From: Pilimelia columellifera
Lineage (GTDB): Bacteria > Actinomycetota > Actinomycetes > Mycobacteriales > Micromonosporaceae
Length of the DNA stretch: 64,000 bases
NCBI RefSeq assembly: GCF_039532605.1
Contig: NZ_BAAARY010000004.1
Location: forward strand, 1-64,000
Direction of reading: 5' to 3'
The notes under the pieces are model-generated. The model did not search any database, was not told where the DNA came from, and saw only the letters and a program-made list of their open reading frames with translations. Positions 40,485 through 49,408 of this stretch are shown in pieces; positions within the stretch are counted from its first letter, which is position 1, and every line of letters begins with the position of its first letter. Both the position numbers and the translations under genes were made by a program.

Positions 40485-40513
40485 CTGGCGGCGCCGTAAG
40501 ACGGCGCCGCCAG
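40485..40513. terminator. Terminator after tpiA
   Basis: CTGGCGGCGCCGT (40485-40497) and ACGGCGCCGCCAG (40501-40513) are perfect 13-base arms with a 3-base loop, 29 bases beyond the tpiA stop on the minus strand. It separates the glycolytic operon from the signalling cassette. Confidence 0.85.
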
Positions 40514-40541
40514 AAAAACTACTAGAGAGTAGCGAAAAGAG

Positions 40542-41333
40542 CTATCGGGAGATGTGCTCCCGGAACCGCGCAATGGAAGCGAACTCCTCCGCGTCCAGAC
40601 TCGCCCCGCCGACCAACGCGCCGTCGATATCGGGCTCGGCCATGATCCCCGCGATGTTCGCCGCCTTCACCGAGCCGCCGTACAGCAACCGGACCCTGCC
40701 GGCGAGCTCAGCCGTGAACGACTCCGCCAGCCGGGCCCGCAGCGCCCCGACGACCTCCTGCGCGTCGGCCGGGGTCGCGGTCTTGCCGGTGCCGATCGCC
40801 CACACCGGCTCGTAGGCGACCACGATCCGCTCCACCTGCGCCGCCGACAGGCCAGCGAGGGCCCCGTCGAGCTGCGCCACGGCGTGCGCCATGTGGGCGC
40901 CCGACTCCCGAACCTCCAGGCCCTCCCCGACACACACGATCGGCGTCAGGTCGGCGCCCAGCGCCGCCTTGGTCTTGGCGTTGACCACTGCTTCGTCCTC
41001 GGCGTGGAACGCCCGACGCTCCGAGTGCCCGACCAGGACGTACCCGCACCCCAACTTCGCCAGCATCGCCGCGCTGATCTCGCCGGTGTACGCCCCGGCG
41101 CTGTGCGCCGACACGTCCTGTGCGCCGTAGCCGAGCAGCAGCTTGTCCCCGTCCACCATCGTCTGCACGCTGCGCAGATCGGTGAACGGCGGGATCACCA
41201 CCACCTCGACGTCGGCGAGCTGCTGCTCGGTCAGGCTGAACGCCAGCTTCTGCACCAGGGAGATCGCCTCAAGGTGGTTGAGGTTCATCTTCCAGTTCCC
41301 GGCCATCAACGGCCGGCGCGTCGACTGGGACAT
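40542..41333 (-). CDS. tpiA: Triosephosphate isomerase
   Basis: 263 residues, TIM barrel. Catalytic Lys15 (GNWKMN), His103 (VGHSERR) and Glu175 (YEPVWAIGTG) are present. It interconverts dihydroxyacetone phosphate and glyceraldehyde-3-phosphate. Its start shares one base with the pgk stop (TGATG). Last gene of gap-pgk-tpiA. Confidence 0.98.
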   Translation of the reverse strand: MSQSTRRPLMAGNWKMNLNHLEAISLVQKLAFSLTEQQLADVEVVVIPPFTDLRSVQTMVDGDKLLLGYGAQDVSAHSAGAYTGEISAAMLAKLGCGYVLVGHSERRAFHAEDEAVVNAKTKAALGADLTPIVCVGEGLEVRESGAHMAHAVAQLDGALAGLSAAQVERIVVAYEPVWAIGTGKTATPADAQEVVGALRARLAESFTAELAGRVRLLYGGSVKAANIAGIMAEPDIDGALVGGASLDAEEFASIARFREHISR

Positions 41334-42537
41334 CAGTGCTCCTTCGCATGCAACGCGGCCAGACCAGGCAGGTCCTTGCCCTCGAGGTACTCCAGCGACG
41401 CGCCGCCGCCGGTGGAGATGTGCCCGAAGGCGTCCTCATCGATGCCCAGCGCCCGCACCGCGGCCGCCGAGTCGCCGCCGCCCACCACGGTGAACGCGTC
41501 CAGCTTCGCGATGGCCTCGGCCACGCCCCTGGTTCCCTCGGCGAACGCGGGCATCTCGAACACGCCCATCGGGCCGTTCCAGAAGACCGTCTTCGCGCCG
41601 GCGAGAGCGTCCGAGAACGCCGCGACGCTGGCCGGGCCGATGTCCAGGCCGAGCCGGTCGGCCGGGATCTGGTCCGCCGGCACGACCTCATGCCCGGCGT
41701 CAGCCTCGAAGGCGGTCGCCGCCACCACGTCCGTCGGCAGGACGATCTTGCCCTGGGCGCGTTCCAGCAGCTCCCGGCAGGTGTCCACCATCTCGTCCTC
41801 GACCAGCGACCGGCCGATCTCGTGACCCTGCGCGCGCAGGAAGGTGAAGCACATGCCGCCACCGACCAGCAGCGTGTCGACCCGCGGCAACAGGGCCTGG
41901 ATGACCGCCAGCTTGTCGGACACCTTCGAGCCGCCCAACACCACCGCGTACGGGTGCTGCGCCGACTCGGTCAGCCGCCGCAGCACCTCAACCTCCCGCA
42001 GCACCAGGCCACCGGCGTAGTGCGGCAGGTGCAGCGCGATGTCGAACACGCTGGCGTGCTGACGGTGGACGGCGCCGAACGCGTCGTCCACATAGGCGTC
42101 CGCCAGCTCGGCCAGCTGCGCGGCGAAGGCGCCCCGCTGGCCGTGGTCCTTGCTGGTCTCGCCGACGTTGAACCGCAGGTTCTCCAGCAACGCCACCTGC
42201 CCGTCGACCAGCGACGCGACCACGCCGTGGGCCGAGTCGCCGACGGTGTCGGCGGCCAGGGCCACCGGCGCGCCAAGCAACCCGCCAAGCCGGTCGGCGA
42301 CCGGGGCCAGGCTGAACGCCGGATCCGGCGCGCCCTTGGGACGGCCGAGGTGCGAGCACAGGATGACCCTCGCGCCGGCGTCCCGCAGCGCCGTCACCGT
42401 CGGCAGCGCCGCCCGGATCCGGCCGTCGTCGGCGATGACCCCGGGCTGTCCTTTGACGAACGGCACGTTGAGGTCGGCGCGCACCAGGACCCGCCGACCG
42501 CGCACGCCCTCGGCGAGCAGGTCGTCGAGGGTCCGCA

Positions 42538-42538
<1 letters not shown>
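41333..42538 (-). CDS. pgk: Phosphoglycerate kinase
   Basis: 401 residues from ATG 42538. VRADLNVPF at the N terminus and GGGDSAAAVRALG plus the STGGGASLEYLEGKDLPGL region at the C terminus (read in parts) identify it. It makes ATP from 1,3-bisphosphoglycerate. The start shares one base with the gap stop. A long open frame on the opposite strand is a GC-bias shadow. Confidence 0.98.
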
Positions 42539-43536
<998 letters not shown>

Positions 43537-43706
43537 AGGCCCGTCTCCTCGCTCGTGATCTTCTCGTCCGGACGCCACGGCGGGCTCCGGACCTCATCTC
43601 CGGCGACCCTATCGGAACGGGAGAACCGACCCCAGTCGGACCGGCCCTGGTTCGCCCTGGCGGCGCGCGGACCACGACGGCACCCGTGCCGACGCGCAGA
43701 CGACGC

Positions 43707-44687
43707 TCAGCACGACAGCATGTCCGCCGTCACGGCCGCCTCGGTGTCGGGGATGCCCAGGTCCCGGGCGCGCTTGTCGGCCAGGGCCAGCAGGCGCCTT
43801 ATCCGGCCGGCGATGGCGTCCTTGGTCAGCGGCGGGTCGGCGAGCGCCCCCAGCTCCTCCAGAGACGCCTGGCGGTGCTGTAGCCGTAGCTCGCCGGCGG
43901 AGGTGAGATGGCCGGGGGCCTCCTCGGCCAGGATCTCCAGTGCCCGGGTCACCCGGGCGGCCGCGGCAACGGCGGCGCGGGCGGACCGGCGCAGGTTCGC
44001 GTCATCGAAGTTCGCCAGTCGGTTCGCGGTCGCCCGCACCTCGCGGCGGACCCGACGCTCCTCCCAGGCCAGCACGCACGAGTGCGCCCCGATCCGGGCC
44101 AGCACCGCGCTGATCGCGTCGCCGTCCTTGACCACCACCCGGTCGACCCCACGCACCTCGCGGGCCTTGGCGGTGATGCCCATCCGACGCGCCGCGCCGA
44201 CCAGCGCCAACGCCGCCTCCGGGCCGGGGCAGGTGATCTCCATGGCGCAGGAGCGGCCGGGCTCGGTCAGCGATCCGTGCGCGGTGAACGCCCCCCGCCA
44301 GGCGGCCACGGCGCAGCACACGTTCGCCGAGACGACATGCGGCGGAAGCCCCCGGACCGGGCGTCCGCGCACATCCAGCAGGCCGGTCTGCCGGGCCAGC
44401 GACTCGCCTTCCTTGACCACCCGGACGATGTAGTGGCTGCCCTTGCGCAGCCCGCCCGAGGCCAGGACATGGATCTCGCTGGTGTACCCGAACACCTCGG
44501 TGATCTCCCGGCGCAGCCGTCGGGCGACGGCGCCGGTGTCCAGCTCAGCCTCCACGACGACCCGCCCGGAGACGATGTGCAGGCCTCCGGCGAAGCGCAG
44601 CAGCGCGGTCAGCTCGGAGCGCCGACAGCACGGTTTGGGCACGTCGACCCTGCTGAGCTCGTCTTTGACCGCAGCGGTCATCGCCAT
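43707..44687 (-). CDS. whiA: Sporulation regulator WhiA
   Basis: 326 residues. A LAGLIDADG-like N-terminal domain (CCRRSELTALLRFAGGLHI) and a C-terminal helix-turn-helix (LGALADPPLTKDAIAGRIRRLL) define WhiA. In Streptomyces it works with WhiB to control the switch to sporulation septation, and it is present across Gram-positive bacteria. It follows yvcK by 45 bases, in the conserved order uvrC-rapZ-yvcK-whiA. Confidence 0.97.
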   Translation of the reverse strand: MAMTAAVKDELSRVDVPKPCCRRSELTALLRFAGGLHIVSGRVVVEAELDTGAVARRLRREITEVFGYTSEIHVLASGGLRKGSHYIVRVVKEGESLARQTGLLDVRGRPVRGLPPHVVSANVCCAVAAWRGAFTAHGSLTEPGRSCAMEITCPGPEAALALVGAARRMGITAKAREVRGVDRVVVKDGDAISAVLARIGAHSCVLAWEERRVRREVRATANRLANFDDANLRRSARAAVAAAARVTRALEILAEEAPGHLTSAGELRLQHRQASLEELGALADPPLTKDAIAGRIRRLLALADKRARDLGIPDTEAAVTADMLSC

Positions 44688-44732
44688 TGTCGTGTCACCT
44701 CGTGGGGGCCGGTGGAACGCGGTTCGTCAGTG

Positions 44733-45710
44733 TTAACGATCGGAACCCAGCAGGGGAACCAGCGCGGCGCCCAGCGCCGCCGGATCGTGCCTCGGGTCGC
44801 CGTCGGCGACGGCCACCGGCGCCAACGCCAGGCGTGCGCCCAGGGATTCTGCCGCACGCCGGACCGGTTCGGGGTCATCGACCGCCTGGGTGTCGGCCAG
44901 CACCGCGTCCACCCGCAGGTCCGGCAGGTGCCGGCCCAGCGCCGCCAGGTGCCCGGCCAGGGAGAGCCCGGCGGTCTCGGCGTCGGTGGCCAGGTTGAGG
45001 GTGACCACCCGGCGGGCTGGGCTGGCCACCACCGCCGCGGCCAGCTCCGGCACCAACAGGTGCGGGATGACGCTGGTGTACCAGCTGCCCGGACCGAAGA
45101 TCAACCAGTCGGCGTCCCGGACGGCGGCGACCGCCTCGGCGCAGGCCGCCGGCGTCGACGGCGCCAGCCGCAGCGCGGTCACCCGGCCCCCGGCGACGGC
45201 CACCTCGTGTTGACCACGCACCGTGGTCGCCGCCGCGGGGTCGGCCGGGTCCTGGCCGACGACGTCGGCCTCGATGCCGACCGGCTGCCGGGACATCGGC
45301 AGCACCCGGCCGCAGGCCCGCACGAGCGTCGCGGCGTGGTCCAGCGCGGCGACCGGGTCGCCGAGCATCTCCATCAGTCCGACCAGCATGAGGTTGCCGG
45401 CCGCGTGCCCGGCCAGACCGACCACCCCGTCGCCGCCACCGGCGGCGTACCGGTACTCGAACAGCTCAGCTGTTCGCGCGCTGGCCTCGTCGGTGGCGGC
45501 CAACGCCACCAGCGCCTTACGCAGGTCGCCCGGCGGCAGACCGCCGCGCTCGGCCCGGAGCCGGCCGGAGGAACCGCCGTCGTCGCCGACCGTGACGACG
45601 GCGGTGATGTCGACCTCGATCTTGTCGGAGCAGGAACGCAGCGCGCGCAGCGACGCCGATAGGCCGTGCCCGCCGCCGAACGCGACGACCTTCAGTGGTG
45701 CAGAGTTCAC
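44733..45710 (-). CDS. yvcK: YvcK/CofD-like gluconeogenesis factor
   Basis: 325 residues. Gly-rich FGGGHGLSASLRAL and TVGDDGGSSGRLR motifs of the YvcK/CofD family bind nucleotide sugars. YvcK proteins affect carbon use and cell-wall morphology; phosphotransferase activity as in CofD is not expected. The GTG at 45710 overlaps the rapZ stop by four bases. Confidence 0.95.
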   Translation of the reverse strand: MNSAPLKVVAFGGGHGLSASLRALRSCSDKIEVDITAVVTVGDDGGSSGRLRAERGGLPPGDLRKALVALAATDEASARTAELFEYRYAAGGGDGVVGLAGHAAGNLMLVGLMEMLGDPVAALDHAATLVRACGRVLPMSRQPVGIEADVVGQDPADPAAATTVRGQHEVAVAGGRVTALRLAPSTPAACAEAVAAVRDADWLIFGPGSWYTSVIPHLLVPELAAAVVASPARRVVTLNLATDAETAGLSLAGHLAALGRHLPDLRVDAVLADTQAVDDPEPVRRAAESLGARLALAPVAVADGDPRHDPAALGAALVPLLGSDR

Positions 45711-46615
45711 TCGCGCCCCAGATCCCGATGCTCGGTGTGAGATGCCAGGCCGACCTGGGTCAGACGCCTGGACATCTCCTCGGCCAACGCCACGCTGCGG
45801 TGCTTGCCGCCGGTGCAGCCGACCGCCACGGTGAGGTAACGCTTACCCTCCCGTTCGAAACCAGGCGCGGTGGCATTGATCATGCGCGCATAGGTTTCGA
45901 TGAACGTCCCGGCCCCCAGTTGGGCGAGGACGTACCGACTCACGTCCGGCCGCTGCCCGGTCAGCTCACGCAACTCAGGCACCCAGTACGGGTTCGGCAG
46001 AAACCGTGCGTCGACGACGAAATCGGCGTCCTGCGGAATACCGTACTTGAAGCCGAACGACAGCACCGTCACCCGCATCTGGCGGGCGTCCTCGCCGGCG
46101 AACAGCTCCTCCACCCGGGCCCGCAACTGGTTCACGTTGAGGTGGGTGGTGTCGATGATGATGTCGGCCTGCTCGCGGGCCTCGGCCAGCAGGCCACGCT
46201 CGGTTCTGATGCCGTCGGAGAGCCTGCCGTTGCCCTGCAACGGATGCGGCCGCCGAACGCTTTCAAACCGACGGATGAGCACCTCGTCGGCGGCGTCCAC
46301 GAAGACTACCTTCGGCCGGAACCCACGCTCCCGCAACTGCGGGATCGCCCCGGCCAGGTCGGTCGAGAACGCCCGGCTACGCACGTCGAGCACCATCGCC
46401 GTCTGTCGGGCCGCCCCGCCCGCCCGGTACGCCAGCTCAGCCATCTCCATCATCAGCGCCTGCGGAAGATTGTCGACCACGTAGAAGCCGACGTTCTCCA
46501 ACGCCCGCGCGACCGTGCTCCGGCCGCCCCCGGACACGCCGGTCACCACCACCAGATCCATCACCGACCGCGGCGCCGCGTCAGCGCCGGCCAGTGGCCC
46601 TGGGTCAACGCTCAT
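45707..46615 (-). CDS. rapZ: RNase adapter/nucleotide-binding protein RapZ
   Basis: 302 residues from ATG 46615. Walker A is GVSGGGRST, with Arg in place of the usual Lys, which I believe is common in actinobacterial members. FYVVDNLP and the C-terminal CTGGKHRSVALAEEMSRRL are diagnostic. In enteric bacteria RapZ controls amino-sugar synthesis through small RNAs; the actinobacterial role is less clear. It overlaps the uvrC end by 11 bases. Confidence 0.95.
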   Translation of the reverse strand: MSVDPGPLAGADAAPRSVMDLVVVTGVSGGGRSTVARALENVGFYVVDNLPQALMMEMAELAYRAGGAARQTAMVLDVRSRAFSTDLAGAIPQLRERGFRPKVVFVDAADEVLIRRFESVRRPHPLQGNGRLSDGIRTERGLLAEAREQADIIIDTTHLNVNQLRARVEELFAGEDARQMRVTVLSFGFKYGIPQDADFVVDARFLPNPYWVPELRELTGQRPDVSRYVLAQLGAGTFIETYARMINATAPGFEREGKRYLTVAVGCTGGKHRSVALAEEMSRRLTQVGLASHTEHRDLGRE

Positions 46616-48602
46616 CGTTCTGCTCCCCCGTGTCATGCGGCGGCGGCGCCGGCGCTGTCAACTGACGATGATCCCAGGTCGCCACCGGCTCAGCCGGCGG
46701 GCGCGGCGCCGGCGCGTCGCCGCCGACGAGCGCCGCCAGCACCGCCTCGGCGGTACGCCGGCCGACACCCGGGACCGCGGCGATCTCCTCGACGCTGGCG
46801 GCGGCCAGCCGGCGGGCCGAACCGAACTGCCGCAGCAACGCCTTGCGACGCACCTCGCCCAGTCCGACGATCCCGTCCAGCGCCGAGACCGTCATCCGGG
46901 ACGAACGGCGCTGCCGGTGGTAGGTGATCGCGAACCGGTGCGCCTCGTCCCGGACCCGCTGCAACAGATACAGCGCCTCGGACTGTCGGGGCAGGATCAC
47001 CGGGAAGTCCTCGCCCGGCAGCCACACCTCCTCCATCCGCTTGGCCAGCCCGCACACGGTCACGTCGACCACTCCCAGGTCGGCCAGGACATCGGCCACC
47101 ACGTTGACCTGCGGCAGACCGCCGTCGACCACGATCAGCTGCGGCGGGTACGCGAACCGGCGGGGACGACGCGGGGACGGCTCCCCGGCCGATCCGGCCG
47201 ACGCCGTGCCCTGATGGCGGGCGAAGCGGCGGCGCAGGACCTCAGCCATCGCCGCGAGATCATCGAAGCCCTGATCGCCACGGACCGCGAACTTGCGGTA
47301 CTCGCTCCTGCGGCCCGCGCCGTCCTCGAAGACGACCATGCTGGCGACGACGTCCGTGCCGTGCAGCTGGGACACGTCGAAGCACTCGATCCGCAGTGGC
47401 GCGGACTCCATCCCCAACGCCTCGGCCAGCTCCTCCAACGCTTTGCCCCGGGCGAACAGGTCACCGGCCCGCTTGAGCTTGTGATCGGCGAGCGCCCCGC
47501 CGGCGTTCCGGGCAACCGTCTCCAGCAGCGACTTCTTGTCCCCACGTTGCGGCACCCGCAGGCTGACCCGGCTCCCCCGGTGCTCGGACAGCCACTGCGT
47601 CAACGCCTCGGCGTCCGGCGGCAGCGCGGGCACCAACAACTCGCGTGGCACGTCCGACTCGCCCTTGCGTTCGCCGTACACCTGGGTGCAGAAGTGGTGC
47701 ACCAGGTCCCCGGCGGTCAGCTCCTCGGTCTTCTCGACCACCCAGCCGCGCTGCCCACGCACCCGCCCGCCGCGTACGTGGAACACCTGGACGGCGGCCT
47801 GCAACTCGTCCTCGGCGAACGCGACGACATCGGCGTCGGTCCCGTCCCCGAGGACGACCGCCTGCTTCTCCATCGCCCGACGTAACGCGGCGAGGTTGTC
47901 ACGAAGCCGGGCGGCCAGTTCGAACTCCAGCTCGTCAGCGGCGGCGTGCATCTGCCGCTCCAGCTTCCGGATCATCTGGTCGGTGCGGCCGGCCATGAAG
48001 TCGACGAAGTCCTCGACGATGGCGCGGTGCTCGTCCGCGGTCACCCGGCCGACACAGGGGGCGCTGCACTTGCCGAGGTCTCCCAACAGGCAGGGCCGCC
48101 CGATCTGGGCCGCGTGCCGGAACACCCCAGGCTTGCAGGTGCGCGCCGGAAAGACCCGCAGGAGCAGGTCGAGAGTCTCGCGGATGGCCCAGGCATGCGA
48201 GTACGGGCCGAAGTACCGCACCCCGGGGCTCTGCTCGCCCCGCATCACCTGCAGCCGTGGGAACTCCTCGTCGAGGGTCACCGCCAGGTACGGATAGGAC
48301 TTGTCGTCGCGGTATCGGACGTTGAACCGCGGATCGAACTCCTTGATGAAGGTGTACTCGAGCTGGAGGGCCTCGACCTCGCTGGCGACGGTGACCCAGT
48401 CGACCCGGCAGGCGGTGGTGACCATCTGCCGGGTACGCGGGTGCGCGCCGGTCAGGTCGGCGAAGTACGAGTTGAGCCGCGACCGCAGGCTCTTGGCCTT
48501 GCCGACGTAGATGACCTCGTCGCACGGGTCGTAGAAGCGGTAGACGCCAGGCGCCTCGGGAATCGTCCCAGGCGGCGGGCGGTACGTCGACGGATCAGCC
48601 AC
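46605..48602 (-). CDS. uvrC: Excinuclease ABC subunit C
   Basis: 665 residues. GIY-YIG nuclease domain (GVYRFYDPCDEVIYVGKAKSLRSRL read in parts, about 17-45), a UVR motif near 200-235, a C-terminal RNase H-like nuclease domain with ECFDVSQLHGTD and VVDGGLPQV, and helix-hairpin-helix repeats at the end. It makes both incisions in nucleotide excision repair with UvrA and UvrB. GTG start. uvrA lies 0.8 kb upstream. Confidence 0.97.
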   Translation of the reverse strand: MADPSTYRPPPGTIPEAPGVYRFYDPCDEVIYVGKAKSLRSRLNSYFADLTGAHPRTRQMVTTACRVDWVTVASEVEALQLEYTFIKEFDPRFNVRYRDDKSYPYLAVTLDEEFPRLQVMRGEQSPGVRYFGPYSHAWAIRETLDLLLRVFPARTCKPGVFRHAAQIGRPCLLGDLGKCSAPCVGRVTADEHRAIVEDFVDFMAGRTDQMIRKLERQMHAAADELEFELAARLRDNLAALRRAMEKQAVVLGDGTDADVVAFAEDELQAAVQVFHVRGGRVRGQRGWVVEKTEELTAGDLVHHFCTQVYGERKGESDVPRELLVPALPPDAEALTQWLSEHRGSRVSLRVPQRGDKKSLLETVARNAGGALADHKLKRAGDLFARGKALEELAEALGMESAPLRIECFDVSQLHGTDVVASMVVFEDGAGRRSEYRKFAVRGDQGFDDLAAMAEVLRRRFARHQGTASAGSAGEPSPRRPRRFAYPPQLIVVDGGLPQVNVVADVLADLGVVDVTVCGLAKRMEEVWLPGEDFPVILPRQSEALYLLQRVRDEAHRFAITYHRQRRSSRMTVSALDGIVGLGEVRRKALLRQFGSARRLAAASVEEIAAVPGVGRRTAEAVLAALVGGDAPAPRPPAEPVATWDHRQLTAPAPPPHDTGEQNDER

Positions 48603-48717
48603 CAGCCAAGCCTAACCACGCCACCGACAGTCCGGACTTGACCAGGACCTGAGCTGCGGCGCAGCGCGACAGCCCGGCCGGCGCAGGCCATGGCCACCGG
48701 TGGGTCGCCGGCCCGGC

Positions 48718-49227
48718 TCAGGCCAGGACGATGCTGTCGCCGTCCTTCCGGACAGGGCGCTCCTGGAGGGCCCGCTTGGCGGGGCCGGCCTTGACCGAGC
48801 CGTCCTCGATGGAGAACTTGCTGCCGTGACAGCCGCAGTTGATGGTGCCGCCCTCGATCTGCTTCAACGGGCACCCCTGATGGGTGCATTCGGCGGCGAA
48901 GCCCTTGTACTCGCCGGCCGTCGGCTGGGTGATCACCAGTTGACGGCCCTCGACGACCACGCCGCCGCCGACCGGGATGGCGCTGGCCTCGGCCAGGGCG
49001 TCGGTGCCGACGCCGCCGGGCTGCGCGGCGCCACCGGACTGACTGCCGCCGCCGGGCTGAGCGCCGGTGGCGGACTGATCTCCCGGGTTCCCTGCGTCGC
49101 CGGAGCCGTCATCGGAGCCGTCGCCGGTGCAGCCGGCGAGCGCGACGGTGGCGCCCACCGCCCCCACCCCGAGGAGAACGGAACGACGGCCGACGCCTTC
49201 GCCACTGGCGGGCATCTCAACAACCAT
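48718..49227 (-). CDS. Tat-exported Rieske lipoprotein
   Basis: 169 residues from ATG 49227, which follows GGAGG. The N terminus has a twin-arginine signal (GRRSVLLG) and a lipobox (LAGC), then a Gly/Ser/Asp/Gln linker (about 32-75). The C-terminal Rieske domain has CTHQGCP and CGCHGSKF, which supply two Cys and two His ligands and the disulfide pair of high-potential Rieske proteins. It is predicted to be lipid-anchored outside the membrane and to carry electrons. No partner oxidase or bc1 gene is next to it. Confidence 0.92.
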   Translation of the reverse strand: MVVEMPASGEGVGRRSVLLGVGAVGATVALAGCTGDGSDDGSGDAGNPGDQSATGAQPGGGSQSGGAAQPGGVGTDALAEASAIPVGGGVVVEGRQLVITQPTAGEYKGFAAECTHQGCPLKQIEGGTINCGCHGSKFSIEDGSVKAGPAKRALQERPVRKDGDSIVLA

Positions 49228-49408
49228 GACAAGCCTCCTGTCCGCGGCCACGCCGGGCGGCGTGCCCTCAACGACGCGTCTCGACACGAGTTCCACCCGC
49301 GACCAGCCCACCCTACGTGGAGATCATCGAAAATGCTCCGACCTGCACGATCGGACGATCCGCGGCGCCCGTATCGATCAACTTGACATGATAGTTACCG
49401 CGGCTGGC

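Noticed and set aside
46550..46590. Walker A Lys-to-Arg change in RapZ as a defect
   Set aside because: I believe Arg at this position is common in actinobacterial RapZ, so it is not treated as an anomaly.
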